DNA of 64,000 nucleotides. It comes from Steromphala cineraria (lineage: Eukaryota > Mollusca > Gastropoda > Trochida > Trochidae). A program made the position numbers and the translations under genes. Each line of letters starts with the position of its first letter. Position 1 is the stretch's first letter. A model generated the notes under the pieces. That model was not told the DNA's origin. It worked only from the letters and a program-made list of their open reading frames with translations, and ran no database searches. The DNA is taken from positions 26,744,710 to 26,808,709 of the forward strand of contig OU744723.1 in assembly GCA_916613615.1 (NCBI GenBank), in the 5' to 3' direction. This document shows, piece by piece, positions 48,485-59,200 of the stretch.

Positions 48485-50255
48485 AGGCGCGTCCCTTGCC
48501 CTGCAACTTGCTGGGTGTCCTTTTGGGAGAGGGGCCGGCGTTGTAGCCGCCGCGGCCCTTGCCTGGCCGGCCCCCGTCCCGAAAGGAAACCCCGCCGGTC
48601 CTAGAGCCGGCGGGGGATTGCGGAGTGCCACCCTTCCGCTTCTTCGGTGTCGTCACCGCCGAAGAGACCCTGCCACCTCCCGCTGCCAAACGGTTGGTGA
48701 GCTCCTGTTGTTGGGTCTCCTGGCGGTGTCGCAGAGCCTCTGCGACCTGTCCGTCGAACAGTGTCGACGACGCTGCTGGAGCGCTCCTGAGGCGGGTGCG
48801 CATCTCCGCCGGGAGATTTGTACGCGCGAGAAATCCGTCCCGCCTCAGGTTAGTGACCCCCGCTGAGATGCGGGAGGCACTTAGCATGATTTGGGCTAGG
48901 TTCCCTGCCACGGAACCGAACCCCCGATACAGTGCTCTCGCCCCTTTCTCCATCCCCGCCTCCTTGGAGAAGGCGGCCATGGCCTGACAAGCATGGGCGA
49001 CGGAGTTCGCCATGCCCAGAATGCTTCTGGCCTCCTTGTCCAGGTGGGACAGGTGCCCGTCAGACACTGAATGGCCGACTCCTGGCGCTGCCACACGCCT
49101 GATATCGTCATCCAAGACGGGGGGAGAAAGTGGTATGGGAGAAGAGGCGACCGGGAGCCCCGACCTCTGACGATCCGAGATCACCAGAGGCGGAACAAGA
49201 CGGCCCGGCGCCGCGGATGACACGTGGGTGTCGAAGTCCTTCGCTGCTGTCAGGAGAAGGCGGTGGGGAGGGAAGCGGACGCTTCGCGGACTCACTACCT
49301 CCTCCTCCTGACAGAAGGTCTCGAAACGTGCTTGCTTCGAGAAGCTACACTCTTCATCCACCTCCTGTAGGGTCAGCTGACACCAGTCAGCGATGGCCGC
49401 CATCCTCTCACCCTGATCAGGTGCCTCCTCCTCACGTAGGCCGCCTGTGGCGGACAACGGAGGAACGCGAGGGGGGGAATCCCCCTCGGTTCTGTCCCCA
49501 GACAGCGACCCTGGTGAGGGAGGCACTGACGTGTCCGATGGGGAGGGAGGCGGCGACACAAGCGTCACCCGACGGACGCGCCTGGGCGGCGGCGTCACAG
49601 GAGGTGGTGAAGGCGGGGCCTTCCCGCCTTGATCCCCAGATCCCTTCTGGGTGAACTCCTCCAACATCGACTTGACCGATGTGAGGATGTCGTTCTTGAA
49701 CGACTTGGCGTCGAAGGCAGTGTGACGCGACTCCCTGGCGCGCTTCTTTGCCTTCTTAGCCTTCTTCCGTCGCTCCTCCCGAGGGGGGGAGGGGGGACCG
49801 TGGTCAGAAGGCTCCTCTGGTGACGAGTCACGAGGCGGTGACACGTCAGGGAGTAAGTCCCGAGACAGCGGGTCGCGGACCGACTTGTCCGAGCGGAGGG
49901 ACCCCACGTCCGACGCCAGGGAGGACGGCAAGTCAAACTCCCCTGCGTCCTCGGAAATGATGAGGTCCGACCTCTCCGGCGACACGCGCCTGCCTGCGGC
50001 GGCAGACGCACCCGGGGTGGGGCGCCTAGTAACCTTGCAGCGGCTCTGCGACTCGCTCTTCCGGATGGAAGAGCGGTAACGCCTGTGCTGCTCTGGGGAG
50101 AGATCCTCGCACTCCGCACACCGGTTATCCGCCGGGCAAGTGTTCCTACACAGGCGACAGACGACATGAGGGTCGTAGCTCGCCGACTTGCGTGACCCGC
50201 ACCGTCCGCAGTACGCCCGGTACGGGGTCGCTGAGTCGCAGCGAACTAAGTCCAT
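48459..50255 (-). CDS. gag: DIRS gag-like protein with N-terminal Cys-rich zinc motif
   Basis: This 598-residue frame is the first ORF of the element. The N-terminus has paired cysteines (C16-x2-C19, C33-x2-C36, C40, C46-x2-C49) that probably bind zinc. A long Pro/Ser/Arg-rich low-complexity region with a Lys-rich patch (RRKKAKKAKKRAR) follows. Residues from about 280 to 500 are more ordered, with a segment ILGMANSVAHACQAMAAFSK typical of DIRS ORF1. The C-terminus is basic and Gly-rich. The role, by family, is an RNA-binding structural protein. It overlaps the start of RT by 26 nt. Confidence 0.85.
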   Translation of the reverse strand: MDLVRCDSATPYRAYCGRCGSRKSASYDPHVVCRLCRNTCPADNRCAECEDLSPEQHRRYRSSIRKSESQSRCKVTRRPTPGASAAAGRRVSPERSDLIISEDAGEFDLPSSLASDVGSLRSDKSVRDPLSRDLLPDVSPPRDSSPEEPSDHGPPSPPREERRKKAKKAKKRARESRHTAFDAKSFKNDILTSVKSMLEEFTQKGSGDQGGKAPPSPPPVTPPPRRVRRVTLVSPPPSPSDTSVPPSPGSLSGDRTEGDSPPRVPPLSATGGLREEEAPDQGERMAAIADWCQLTLQEVDEECSFSKQARFETFCQEEEVVSPRSVRFPPHRLLLTAAKDFDTHVSSAAPGRLVPPLVISDRQRSGLPVASSPIPLSPPVLDDDIRRVAAPGVGHSVSDGHLSHLDKEARSILGMANSVAHACQAMAAFSKEAGMEKGARALYRGFGSVAGNLAQIMLSASRISAGVTNLRRDGFLARTNLPAEMRTRLRSAPAASSTLFDGQVAEALRHRQETQQQELTNRLAAGGGRVSSAVTTPKKRKGGTPQSPAGSRTGGVSFRDGGRPGKGRGGYNAGPSPKRTPSKLQGKGRAYGGTHKKR

Positions 50256-50284
50256 CTCCTGTGAGGCGGCAAGCGCGACCTACA

Positions 50285-50870
50285 CTAGCACGCGAGTGTC
50301 AAGAAGACGGCAGGCGGCAGGCGGTAGGCGGTAGGCGGCACGCGCCTATCCAATAACCCCGTCAAGAAGACGGCAGGCGGCAGGCGGCAGGCGGCAAGCG
50401 CCCGTCCAGACGCCTGAGAAATCCCTCGCCTAGCAGACGGCAGGCGGCAGGCGGCAGGCGGCAAGCGCCCGTCCAGACGCCTCCGAGATCTATCGCCTAG
50501 CAGACGGCAGGCGGCAGGCGGTAGGCGGCAAGCGCCCGTCCACACGCCTAAGAGAACTGTCGCCTAGAAGACGGCAGGCGGCAGGCGGCAGGCGGCAAGC
50601 GCCCGTCCAGGCGCCTAAGCGAACTATCGCCTAGAAGACGGCAGGCGGCAGGCGCACACGACAACCGAAGCTGTCACGCAGAGGGGTAGAGCGACCGTCC
50701 AGACGCCTCCGAGATCTATCGCCTAGCAGACGGCAGGCGGCAGGCGGCAGGCGGCAAGCGCCCGTCCAGGCGCCTAGCGAAGTATCGCCTAGAAGACGGC
50801 AGGCGGCAGGCGGCAGGCGCACACGACAACCGAAGCTGTCACGCAGAGGGGTAGAGCGACCGTCCACCCC
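50285..50870. repeat. GC-rich ~65-bp tandem repeats in the DIRS 5' untranslated region
   Basis: About eight units of roughly 65 bp (longer where a second motif is inserted). Each has a run of GGCAGGCGGCAGGCGGCAAG followed by CGCCCGTCCAGACGCCT and then CGAGATCTATCGCCTAG or a variant. The motif ACACGACAACCGAAGCTGTC occurs twice (about 50656 and 50820). The array ends about 30 bp upstream of the gag ATG. Frames in it (LPPAACRLPPA) are repeats, not proteins. Confidence 0.93.
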
Positions 50871-51113
50871 CGGGCTGCACGGGCTGCACGTGCAAGTCAA
50901 CCCGCGCTCCAACAAACCAAGTCAACACGGCTGTGTTAACTACAACCACCCCTGTCAGAGCACCGAATTCACTCACGAGGAATGAACACGACGAAAGACA
51001 GCGGGGATACTTAACTAAGGTAAGCAATAGAGTAGAAACAACAAAACACGTTAATTATATAGCTCAATACAATCGGGAGAGATACAGAAACACGTCTGCA
51101 CACTACCGACTCT

Positions 51114-51271
51114 GTAATGTGAATGATTCTAATTGGATGACAGGTCACGCCACACAGTGGACTAGTGACGGGCGGGTAACTCTGATTGATCTGCGTAATG
51201 ATGTTTTCATTACTTCTGTGGGAATGAGTCGATTACATGTTATATGGCTAACAAGGCTAAGGTCACTTGTC
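51114..51271 (-). repeat. DIRS inverted terminal repeat (5' end of the element)
   Basis: This is the partner of 44920-45077. The 21 bp outside it (TCGGAGGTTAGTAACTAAAT region, to 51292) are complementary to part of the internal region at 45188-45225. Frames of 60 and 115 codons running through the repeats reflect the shared sequence and are not genes. Confidence 0.93.
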
Positions 51272-51292
51272 GGAGGTTAGTAACTAAATAAT

Positions 51293-52862
51293 TCATATTT
51301 ACATATCATATGCCAGTATTTCACATTAAAGTAACCAAATATTGTTTTCTAATTTATGAATAGTTTCTAATGTTGGACACAACACGCTCTTTTCAGAAAT
51401 GTTCGAAAGAAAATCGATTAAGTTTACAAGAGAGTCAAGAAGGGTTCATTTAACAACAGTGACGCAATGATTAAAGGATAGGGATTCAAAATGACTAGAT
51501 ATGAATAAAAGGAAAGAACATTTGATAACACAGTTTGTCATAGCTGGAGGAGTGTTCCTGGCCCTTACGTTCTACTGTTAAACTGTCTGAGACTTCTGAA
51601 AGAGGCTCTGCAATATCGGTGTTCACAGCCTCTGGGAGTTGCTTAGTTCAGATATGAGGTCCTTCCAAGAAATGCATATAGCATCTAGGTCTGTGGGAGC
51701 CCCAGAGAAATATTTTCATTGTTAGAGCTCTAATATAACCTTCGCAGAATGAACATTTCAATCGCAAGTTCAAAACGTTGGGTTTTTTGGGGTTTTTTTT
51801 TTTTCAGCAATTGTTTAATACAGTTACATGAGCATGACATAATAACAGTGGTTATTGCCACGACAGTCAGTTTTATATAAGGTCCAATATCTATGGTGTA
51901 CATTAAGAAAAAGAAAGTTTAAAAAGTTAGTGTTGTTAAGCTCGAATGTTAAAATATGTCTCGTTCTGTCTCTAGTCTTTCTTTCTGCTTATTTGTTAGA
52001 CTCAGATTATCTCCCTTATTTCTACTCCTTATTATCTCCCTTATTTCAACGTAAAACCACTGTCTCTATCACTCTGTCTCTCTGTATCTTTCTGTCCAAT
52101 TCTCTTTCCTTCGTTTATCTCGATGTATCTGTCTATGGTTGTTTATCTCAATGTATCTGTCTATGGTTGTTTATCTCGATGTATCTGTCTATGGTTGTTT
52201 ATCTCGATGTATCTGTCTATGGTTGTTTATCTCGATGTATCTGTCTATGGTTGTTTATCTCGATGTATCTGTCTATGGTTGTTTATCTCGATGTATCTGT
52301 CTATGGTTGAAATAATGACCTCTGATTGAATATCTGTAATAACGATCGAGCTGTCTCCTGCTTCAAACAAAATAAAATCTGTGTTTCAAGATATTCTCAA
52401 TTTCAGGTTGGTTGTATCGTAAAGTGTCCTAATCTGTTCCTCTCTCGTTACAATTTTGTGAATGAGACAGTGCAAGTCATGATTTTCTATGGTGAAATTG
52501 ACAATGAAAATGTTTACCATTTTGCATTTATTGCAATGTATAAACAAACCTTTCGAGATGTGTTATGATATCACGTTTTCAAGTTGAAATTACACCTTTT
52601 AACAACGATGTAAGGTATATTTACAAAATGTTCAAAGTTGTATTTTCACGTTTTAATAGTGTTATTGTTTACTTTTAATGTTGTAGTTACAACTTGAACA
52701 TACAACATTCAAAACTTTTAATTACACCTTTAAAAGTTGTAAATACAACTTTTTTTGTAAACATTGTCAATGAATTTGGCCCTTGTAGGCTTTCGTACTT
52801 CTAAATCTTAAAATATAATAAACATTACACAACTAGATTATAAGAGTATAACATCATCCTAC
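51293..52862 (-). other. HDC first visible intron, 5' part
   Basis: Between the DIRS element and exon a there is only the 28-bp minisatellite and AT-rich sequence. Confidence 0.65.
52114..52312 (+). repeat. 28-bp minisatellite, ~7 copies
   Basis: Unit TTATCTCGATGTATCTGTCT ATGGTTGT repeated about seven times with almost no change, in the HDC intron about 550 bp from exon a. Reading frames through it (MYLSMVVYLDV) arise from the repeat. Confidence 0.95.
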
Positions 52863-53035
52863 CCCTGGCATTATGACCCGTTCCACGTCCTTGAAGACAT
52901 CCTCCCATTTCTCCCCCTCCTCCGGGGCTGAAGGGGGGACCAGCGTCCTCATGTAGCCGGGGGACACATCGGGGAAGACTCGCCTACTCCTGATGTTCTG
53001 CAGATAATCTGCGATATAGTCCACCATCTCTTTAC
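52863..53035 (-). CDS. HDC: HDC exon a: N-terminal dimer-interface segment
   Basis: This is the most upstream HDC exon that can be recognised (173 nt). It follows the acceptor TCTTTCGTTGCAG and ends at the donor GTAGGA. It starts inside a split codon (xGT, Gly if the previous exon ends in G) and then reads [18 protein letters not shown], with [17 protein letters not shown] in the middle and VERVIMPG at the end. That is the N-terminal helical segment which group II decarboxylases use to intertwine the dimer. It ends in phase 0. Roughly ten residues, including Met, must come from an upstream exon. I searched 53.1-64 kb by eye for an EYRxRG-like exon with a donor and found none. Confidence 0.93.
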
Positions 53036-53824
53036 CTGCAACGAAAGAGATTAAATAGTATGATAGGTGTTGATGAGTGTTCATGGTTTGTCAGGTAATG
53101 TAAGAACTATAAAGGTCCGTTTACCCTATACGATTTGCAGCAACAACTTGCAGTATCTACCTGTAGTAGACTTAGCATTGTATGAATATGATACAACTTG
53201 TGTGTTCTACCATTGCATCTGAAAGTTAAAATGTTCTACTTGTAATTTCAGGTTGGAATTGGACCTCAATATATGATCATTTTAATTTATAACCGGAGGA
53301 TGTTAATGCAGTGTCATATTTATACGTCACATCGAACTCGTGTCATGCCTCTTCGCATGACGTCACAATAATATACCCTCTAACCGTCAGCCTTTATTCT
53401 GGCATCATTTGTCAGCAGTATTCGTTGGATTCTTGTCAAAGCCTGTCGGCGCTAAAGTATCATTAAATGGGTGTTCCTTCCATGTATATGATTGATTGTC
53501 CTTCAAACCAGTTTCAATTCGTATTAAGCATATTTACTTTTACAGTAAAAAATTCACAACAAGAATGCTTAATTGTTAACGCGTTCGAATTTACTTGGTG
53601 ACCTCGTCTTGGTCTTGGAAATTCTGTCTTCTTCTTTCCTGCAGTAAGGTCGAGTGTTTCACTAATTTTGGTAATGCCTGTTTAATACTTTTAAGAAAGT
53701 TCGTAGGTTTCACAGCACATGCATACTATGGTATTGTGCGGAATTTCCCCCTCCAGTGTAGCTTACTACCGCGATTCATTGAGAATCTTCACCATGTCTT
53801 CTGATATAAAATATCGTGTATCCA

Positions 53825-54368
53825 TATATATCCATGGTAATAATGGTTGTCACCCCTAATAATTATAGGAAAGAAAAGTTATATATACAACTTTTACGTG
53901 TCATTTTCGATTATTTTTTTGTAATATATGTTAGTATAGTATGTACTCTTGTGAATAATGTCCTTGAACATGTGCTATTGTGCAACTAATAAAAAACATA
54001 ATCGATAAAGGTGAATAAAAGAAAAACAATAATGTATTTTTAAAAATGGGATTATCCGACACCTTGAGATCCTGATATTGGTACATTGATACAGGTCATC
54101 AGTGTGCTCATTTTGGTTCTGTTAAATAATGGATAATTGTATCTGAAGAATTTTTGGTACTGAACCCAATTTTTACACAATACCTTTCGCGGAGCCTTAT
54201 TCGATAAAAAAATATAAAATGCATGTACTTTATAGTTTGCATGATGTGTTAATGCAATTGGATGTTGAAAATACCAGAAATTTGATCAATGTTAATAATC
54301 CTTGCATTTAAAAAGCTCAAATCACTTTCCTGTATAGGGGTGTCAACCATTATTACCATGAGTATATA
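53825..54368. mobile_element. TIR element with CATGGTAATAATGGTTGTCACCCCT ends
   Basis: Left arm CCATGGTAATAATGGTTGTC then ACCCCTA; right arm TAGGGGTGTCAACCATTATT then ACCATG. About 545 bp with AT-rich non-coding interior, in the HDC 5' region upstream of exon a. Confidence 0.75.
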
Positions 54369-55549
54369 AGAGTTTAGAGAATACGAGGGTGAGATTCTAT
54401 TCATCGTTCAAAATATTTTTGATTATTTTTTAATGAAAATTCCACATCCTTGAACACTGCACTACCCTTAAAACTAGTAATGCTATAATAACATCATATC
54501 ATTGTGACGTCGTCATGTATAAAACGTGATAGATTTGTGACGTCATTACTTTATGATGCAAAAGACTGTGGTGTCATGTTGCCGATTGCAGGGCATCAAA
54601 ATCTACTGTCAAAACGATATCTCCTCTCCCACAAGCGTGGAACACAGTGTTTTGGTGATAAATATATGTGACATTAAGAATAAGTTTTGAAAGGGGCGAA
54701 TATTTTTTATTTACTGACCCAAATTTTGATAAGTCTGCAGAAAAAAACACAAGATAAGAATTCAATTTACCTAATAAAATACGTAAAGGTATTTGAACCC
54801 CTTTACCTGTCGTCTGACCAACATTATACATTTTTTAAGAAAAACAATCTAGACTAATTGAGTTAAGAAATATTGTACATAATGGTTATTCTTCAATATA
54901 TCTAAATGTAACCTTTCCGATGCACTATCACTATCAATCATATGCATTCGTACATCATAGATATTTTTGCACATACGTTAATGTCATGAATAAACATATG
55001 TTCCAAATCGTTACCCTTGAAGTTATCACAAGGCAAGGGGATGCTGCTAGCAGTATTTCTATAGATTATCGCTTTCCTGGAGTGGCTTGGATTACTCGTA
55101 CACTCAGATGACGAGGTAGGGGTTGGTGTTGATTTAAGCGATTTCGTCCCAGACTCACCAGTTACCGTTGAGCTTATTCTTACAATCTAACCAGCACAGA
55201 ATGTCACCGATCGAAACGTTATTATCCTGTTAAGAGAATCCAGTAAATATTGATGTGATAGTTTTCGTGCTAATGGTTGTACCAGTTTGGCGTTGCTTGA
55301 AGGGTTGCCCAACCCGTGTATATGCCTTATAGTGAGTGGTAGGTTTCTGGTTGGATGTGGGCATACATTGGGTGTAAAGAAAGATTGTCAGTCAGTTACA
55401 TAAGTGTTCAAATACATTTATATCGAATGTGTATTCGTAAATGATAAGGTTGCACCAGAGGAAACGTTTTATTGAAATGTATTATCAATGTTATATGATA
55501 TTTTGTCGAGGGGAAGAACATTGAACAATATTAGTAAGAGGATACTCAT

Positions 55550-56261
55550 TTAAAGGGACAGTAGCACGTTTTTAGGAGGAATATAAGGTGATGTCGGGGA
55601 AATGAAAATAAATATTTCCAATTGAAAGACAATGTATTTAATCAAAATGAAGTAGTAATAAATCAAATGCATAATGTAATCTTCAGCCATGCGATTCCTC
55701 TTCTTACACAAAATTAATTAAAGGTGTTCACACATAAATGGCCGCCACTGGACTTGTGAATCGTTATAATTTGTTCTCTGATAATGGATGATTGGTTTGT
55801 GTAATGAGATTTGTGACACTATCAAATTAATACATTCAGCATTAATATACAATTATCAGTGAAAAATTTAAAATATAAAATTTTCAAAATGCCCCTTTCA
55901 GGGGGCAGTAGCACGTTTTTTGATAATTTTATATTTTAAATACTTCACTGCTAATTGTAAGTTAATGCTTAATGTATTAATTTGACAGTGTCAACAATCA
56001 CATTACACAAGCCAATCACCCATAGTCAGAGGACAAAGTATGGAGATTAACATAAAATCCATTGACGGCCATTTTTTTGTGAACACCTTTAATTCATTTT
56101 GTGTAAGAAAAAGGAATGGCATGGATAAACTTTACGTTATATATTTGAAATAGTACTGCTTCACTTAGTTTTAATACATTTTCTTTCAATTGGAACCAAT
56201 AATTTTCATTTTCCTGACATCACCTTATATTCCCCATAAAAACGTGCTACTGCCCCTTTAA
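55550..56261. mobile_element. Inverted dimer of two TTAA-A MITEs
   Basis: A forward copy (55554 to about 55897) has lost ACGTGCTACT from its right end. It abuts a reverse copy (about 55900-56257) through TTCA, a mutated TTAA. Outer TTAA sites are present at 55550-55553 and 56258-56261. Confidence 0.86.
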
Positions 56262-59200
56262 GGAACAATGAAGTTTGTAAAGTTTATTTAATAAGAATGA
56301 AACTAATATAGAGAAGCTTGATATCTAAATCATATCATATTAATCATAACATGTTTTTTTTATATTCCATAATGAAAAATTCTGCAAACTCTATTTTTAC
56401 CTGTATAGAAATATAAATAAATTAGTCCCCTTAAGTTAACACAGTTTTATGCAATTTTTCAATCTTTTTATGTAAATATGTCCCTGTCTCATCACCTGAT
56501 CTATGGTAAGTAACCCCCCATAGGTAAACTTCTTGCTTCAGAAACTCCATGACAAAATTCGTACATAAGGACTACCCTATCAAAATGTACAAAACCGTAT
56601 TTCTAGGAAACGGCGAAATACTCGGTTCATAACAAGTTTTTGGTGGTAAAGGTAACCTATGAACTGTTTGGTGAGCGTAAATGCCAAGCTTCATGATTAA
56701 AAACATATGAAAGTAAGGCCCTGACTGCTTCCATTATATACAAGGTGTTGAAAATACTATGAACAGCGAAACAGAACAGAAATTCTTGATGTTTCTTCAT
56801 AGCACAATGAACCAATCCGTTATTAAACGCTTGTATGTGTAGGGTTTGGCACGTGAAAGCATTTTGAATTAAGACTTATTGTTAAATTAACGATAAAAAA
56901 TGATCATTGATAGAAACAGCACAATCGATGATGAGTGACACTACCTAAAAGCAAAAACAAGATACAAATCTATTTTGTTTTGATACGTGTCCAAGTTTTT
57001 AAGGAAAATATCTGAAAACATTTGGCAGTTTTATCTGCAAGTGAAAGAATCCAAAACTTTGAAAACTCTATCACAGAAACTTATCGTTTGTATTTCTTTT
57101 ACTGGATCAGGGAAATTTCTATTATAAGGTTTTCTGTTTGTAGAATTGAAATAGAGAATTTCGTGACCTCTGCGGCTTTTTAAGTATATACGTGAGGAAG
57201 ATAGAAATAACACCAGAAGTAAGAAGGCTATTTGATTGCTCTGTGGAATTAGAAGAGCATTGGGGTTTTTTTTGCGGGCCATAACAATATACAGTTGTTC
57301 CAATAGTTTATACTTGTTTTCTGTCTGTCGGTCTTTTTTTCTGTCTGTCTGTCTTTTTATGTGGTTATATCATTAACAGAAATGTTTCTCGTATTCTGAA
57401 ACCAAACGTCATAAGCGGACAGCATGCCTTAACGTAACTAAATAAAAAGAATGAAACCAGCATTGTTTTAACGTAAACATGTCAATCAAAGCACGCTGCA
57501 CGTGAAACACGAGTTTCCTTTGCTTACTCCGATGACTGGTCAGGTTCGATTGATCCAAAAACGGTTGTAATAGTATAGTCTAGAAACAGTCAATACTATT
57601 GTCAACCCGATTCATGTGTAATATTGAGCCCGACCTTGCTAAAGGTGTACTAGGGAAAAGTTATATAATATAGATATACTAAAAAAATACTTAGATTATT
57701 TGATCTGCAGTTTATTTAATATTAGTCAGACTATTTTAGATCTATCTAGCGCAGAAGTGACTCGTTTGTTAACGATAAGTAACAATTGCAAGCAACCGAT
57801 CTTAGCCCATAAAATACTCCAGGGTCAAGTATTTTGCTTCCACGTGTGTCATGAATTTCTCGTGGTTGCTTAGTTAGTTTAACTAATTCACCGATAGAAT
57901 GTAAAAGGAACGTGCATTACGACCGTTAGTTATTGAATGATAACTAGACTGGTTTATAGAAAACTTAAAAAGTCGAACATACATGCATATGGAGATACAT
58001 ACATACATTGATGATGTAAATATATCGTCAATGGATTAAATCGGTTTTAATCTTTTACAGTGTTATGCGGCAAGGACCAATATTATTTTGTTTTAACATA
58101 TTAAAGTATGTACACGTACAAGTATTGCCCAAGCAGAGTAAAACACTCACTCAAAGTATGTACATAATTATTATTAGCTTGCGAAATTATGAAAAATTCG
58201 CATAGTCACAAACTTCTGCAATAATGCATGTTATAGTTTTTAAGTGAAAAGTTTAAACCGTTGCAAAGATCGGATACGCCTACTTTTATCTCATGGCGAT
58301 TTACGTCATAAAAATATAAATAATGGTTTATGATACATATCCCTTTATCCCTTACATGATACTTCATCTTGTTTCAAATTTAACTCATCACAACATAGCG
58401 CACAAATCCAAATCTAAAGGTTTTTAGATATAAACAGTAAATCCCAAAATAAAAGTAACGTTTATTTTCACACTGTCAACGAAAAACTCCCATACGTCGT
58501 AAAGAAGCCCAACTTGATTTGAGCGATGTTCCGGAAACTAAGCCTACATTTCCCATAGGGGCTTGAAACGTGATTTACAGGAGATTGCGCCGTGGACGCT
58601 TTGTTCTTCGGGACGCTTCGATTGTTGAGTTGTACTTGATCGCGAACACGACTTCTGTTTAGCTTGTGTTAAGGAACAGTTGCTTCATGGTAATAATGAC
58701 AATGTTTATGGATTTGAGATATTTTGCTAATATTGTATCTGGCCTTTACAGAATAAAGAAGTTGTAAATCAAAATAAAATAGTCGTCATCGCTCCAACTT
58801 ACACAATGAATTCCGAAAATGGCTTCAGGATAATTAAACATTTGTACGTTTACATTATAAAGAAGATGTTTTATCTAGCGAATGTTGATCAAATATGTGT
58901 ACATTTCATACCAGAACACATCAATTGAGAACAAATAATAAGGATGGACAATATTTATTTGACATTAATTTCAGAATGCATGGAGAATGTTCCTTAGTAG
59001 TTCAATGGACAGTTGTGATTAATTTTTATTTCTTTTTTTTTCTCCTTTTTCGTTTGTTGATGCATTTAGAAAATTTGATTTGAAATGTATTCAAGGTTTG
59101 CAGATGATCAACCAATTAAACGGTTATCAAGAGGCAAATTTATACTATTCAATGAATGATAGGTGTGAAGGATTTGTTAATAGCAACTCGCTAACATTGG

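Larger units (their letters stand above)
44874..51292 (-). mobile_element. DIRS-type tyrosine-recombinase retrotransposon, apparently complete
   Basis: This ~6.4-kb element is oriented as HDC, within its first visible intron. In element order it has a 5' inverted terminal repeat (51271-51114), GC-rich tandem repeats, gag, RT/RNase H, tyrosine recombinase, a 90-bp internal complementary region and a 3' inverted repeat (45077-44920). The two 158-bp repeats are identical by eye and all three frames are open, which suggests a recent insertion. There is no target duplication. Both ends meet the host at ATAAT, and the internal region reads AACTAAATAATAGTACG, which is the two tips joined over the same ATAAT. 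This is what recombinase-mediated insertion of a circle predicts. The coding part is GC-rich, unlike the AT-rich host intron. Confidence 0.93.
10194..53035 (-). other. HDC: Histidine decarboxylase gene, 13 coding exons (first exon missing)
   Basis: The gene encodes a group II pyridoxal-phosphate decarboxylase converting L-histidine to histamine; such enzymes are cytosolic homodimers. Thirteen exons join in one frame (1955 nt, about 651 codons), close to the ~660 residues of human HDC. Counting from the first visible codon: His182 (AHSSVEKAG) stacks on the cofactor, Asp of HIDAAYAG contacts the pyridine nitrogen, Lys294 ([11 protein letters not shown]) is the Schiff-base lysine, Tyr323 (DPLYLKHENSG) is the catalytic-loop tyrosine, and Ser343 ([10 protein letters not shown]) matches human Ser354, which is Gly in DOPA decarboxylase. 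The tail motif LSNVPMSPKFINGSFAAVFD resembles insect Hdc. A tyrosine decarboxylase is the main alternative. The initiator exon was not found. Confidence 0.93.

Noticed and set aside
45847..50079. Many open frames of 60-190 codons on the plus strand and in other frames across the DIRS element
   Set aside because: They are shadows of the GC-rich gag, RT and recombinase genes and have no domain of their own.
10194..53035. DOPA/aromatic amino-acid decarboxylase as the identity of the host gene
   Set aside because: The Ser at the 354 position, the [10 protein letters not shown] and [13 protein letters not shown] blocks and the long C-terminal tail all favour HDC. The usual DOPA decarboxylase ends near the IRFTVTS region.
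54781..54831. MYNVGQTTG with donor-like GTAAAG as HDC first exon
   Set aside because: The phase would fit, but there is no resemblance to the family N-terminus (EYRxRG) and the exon would be only nine codons.
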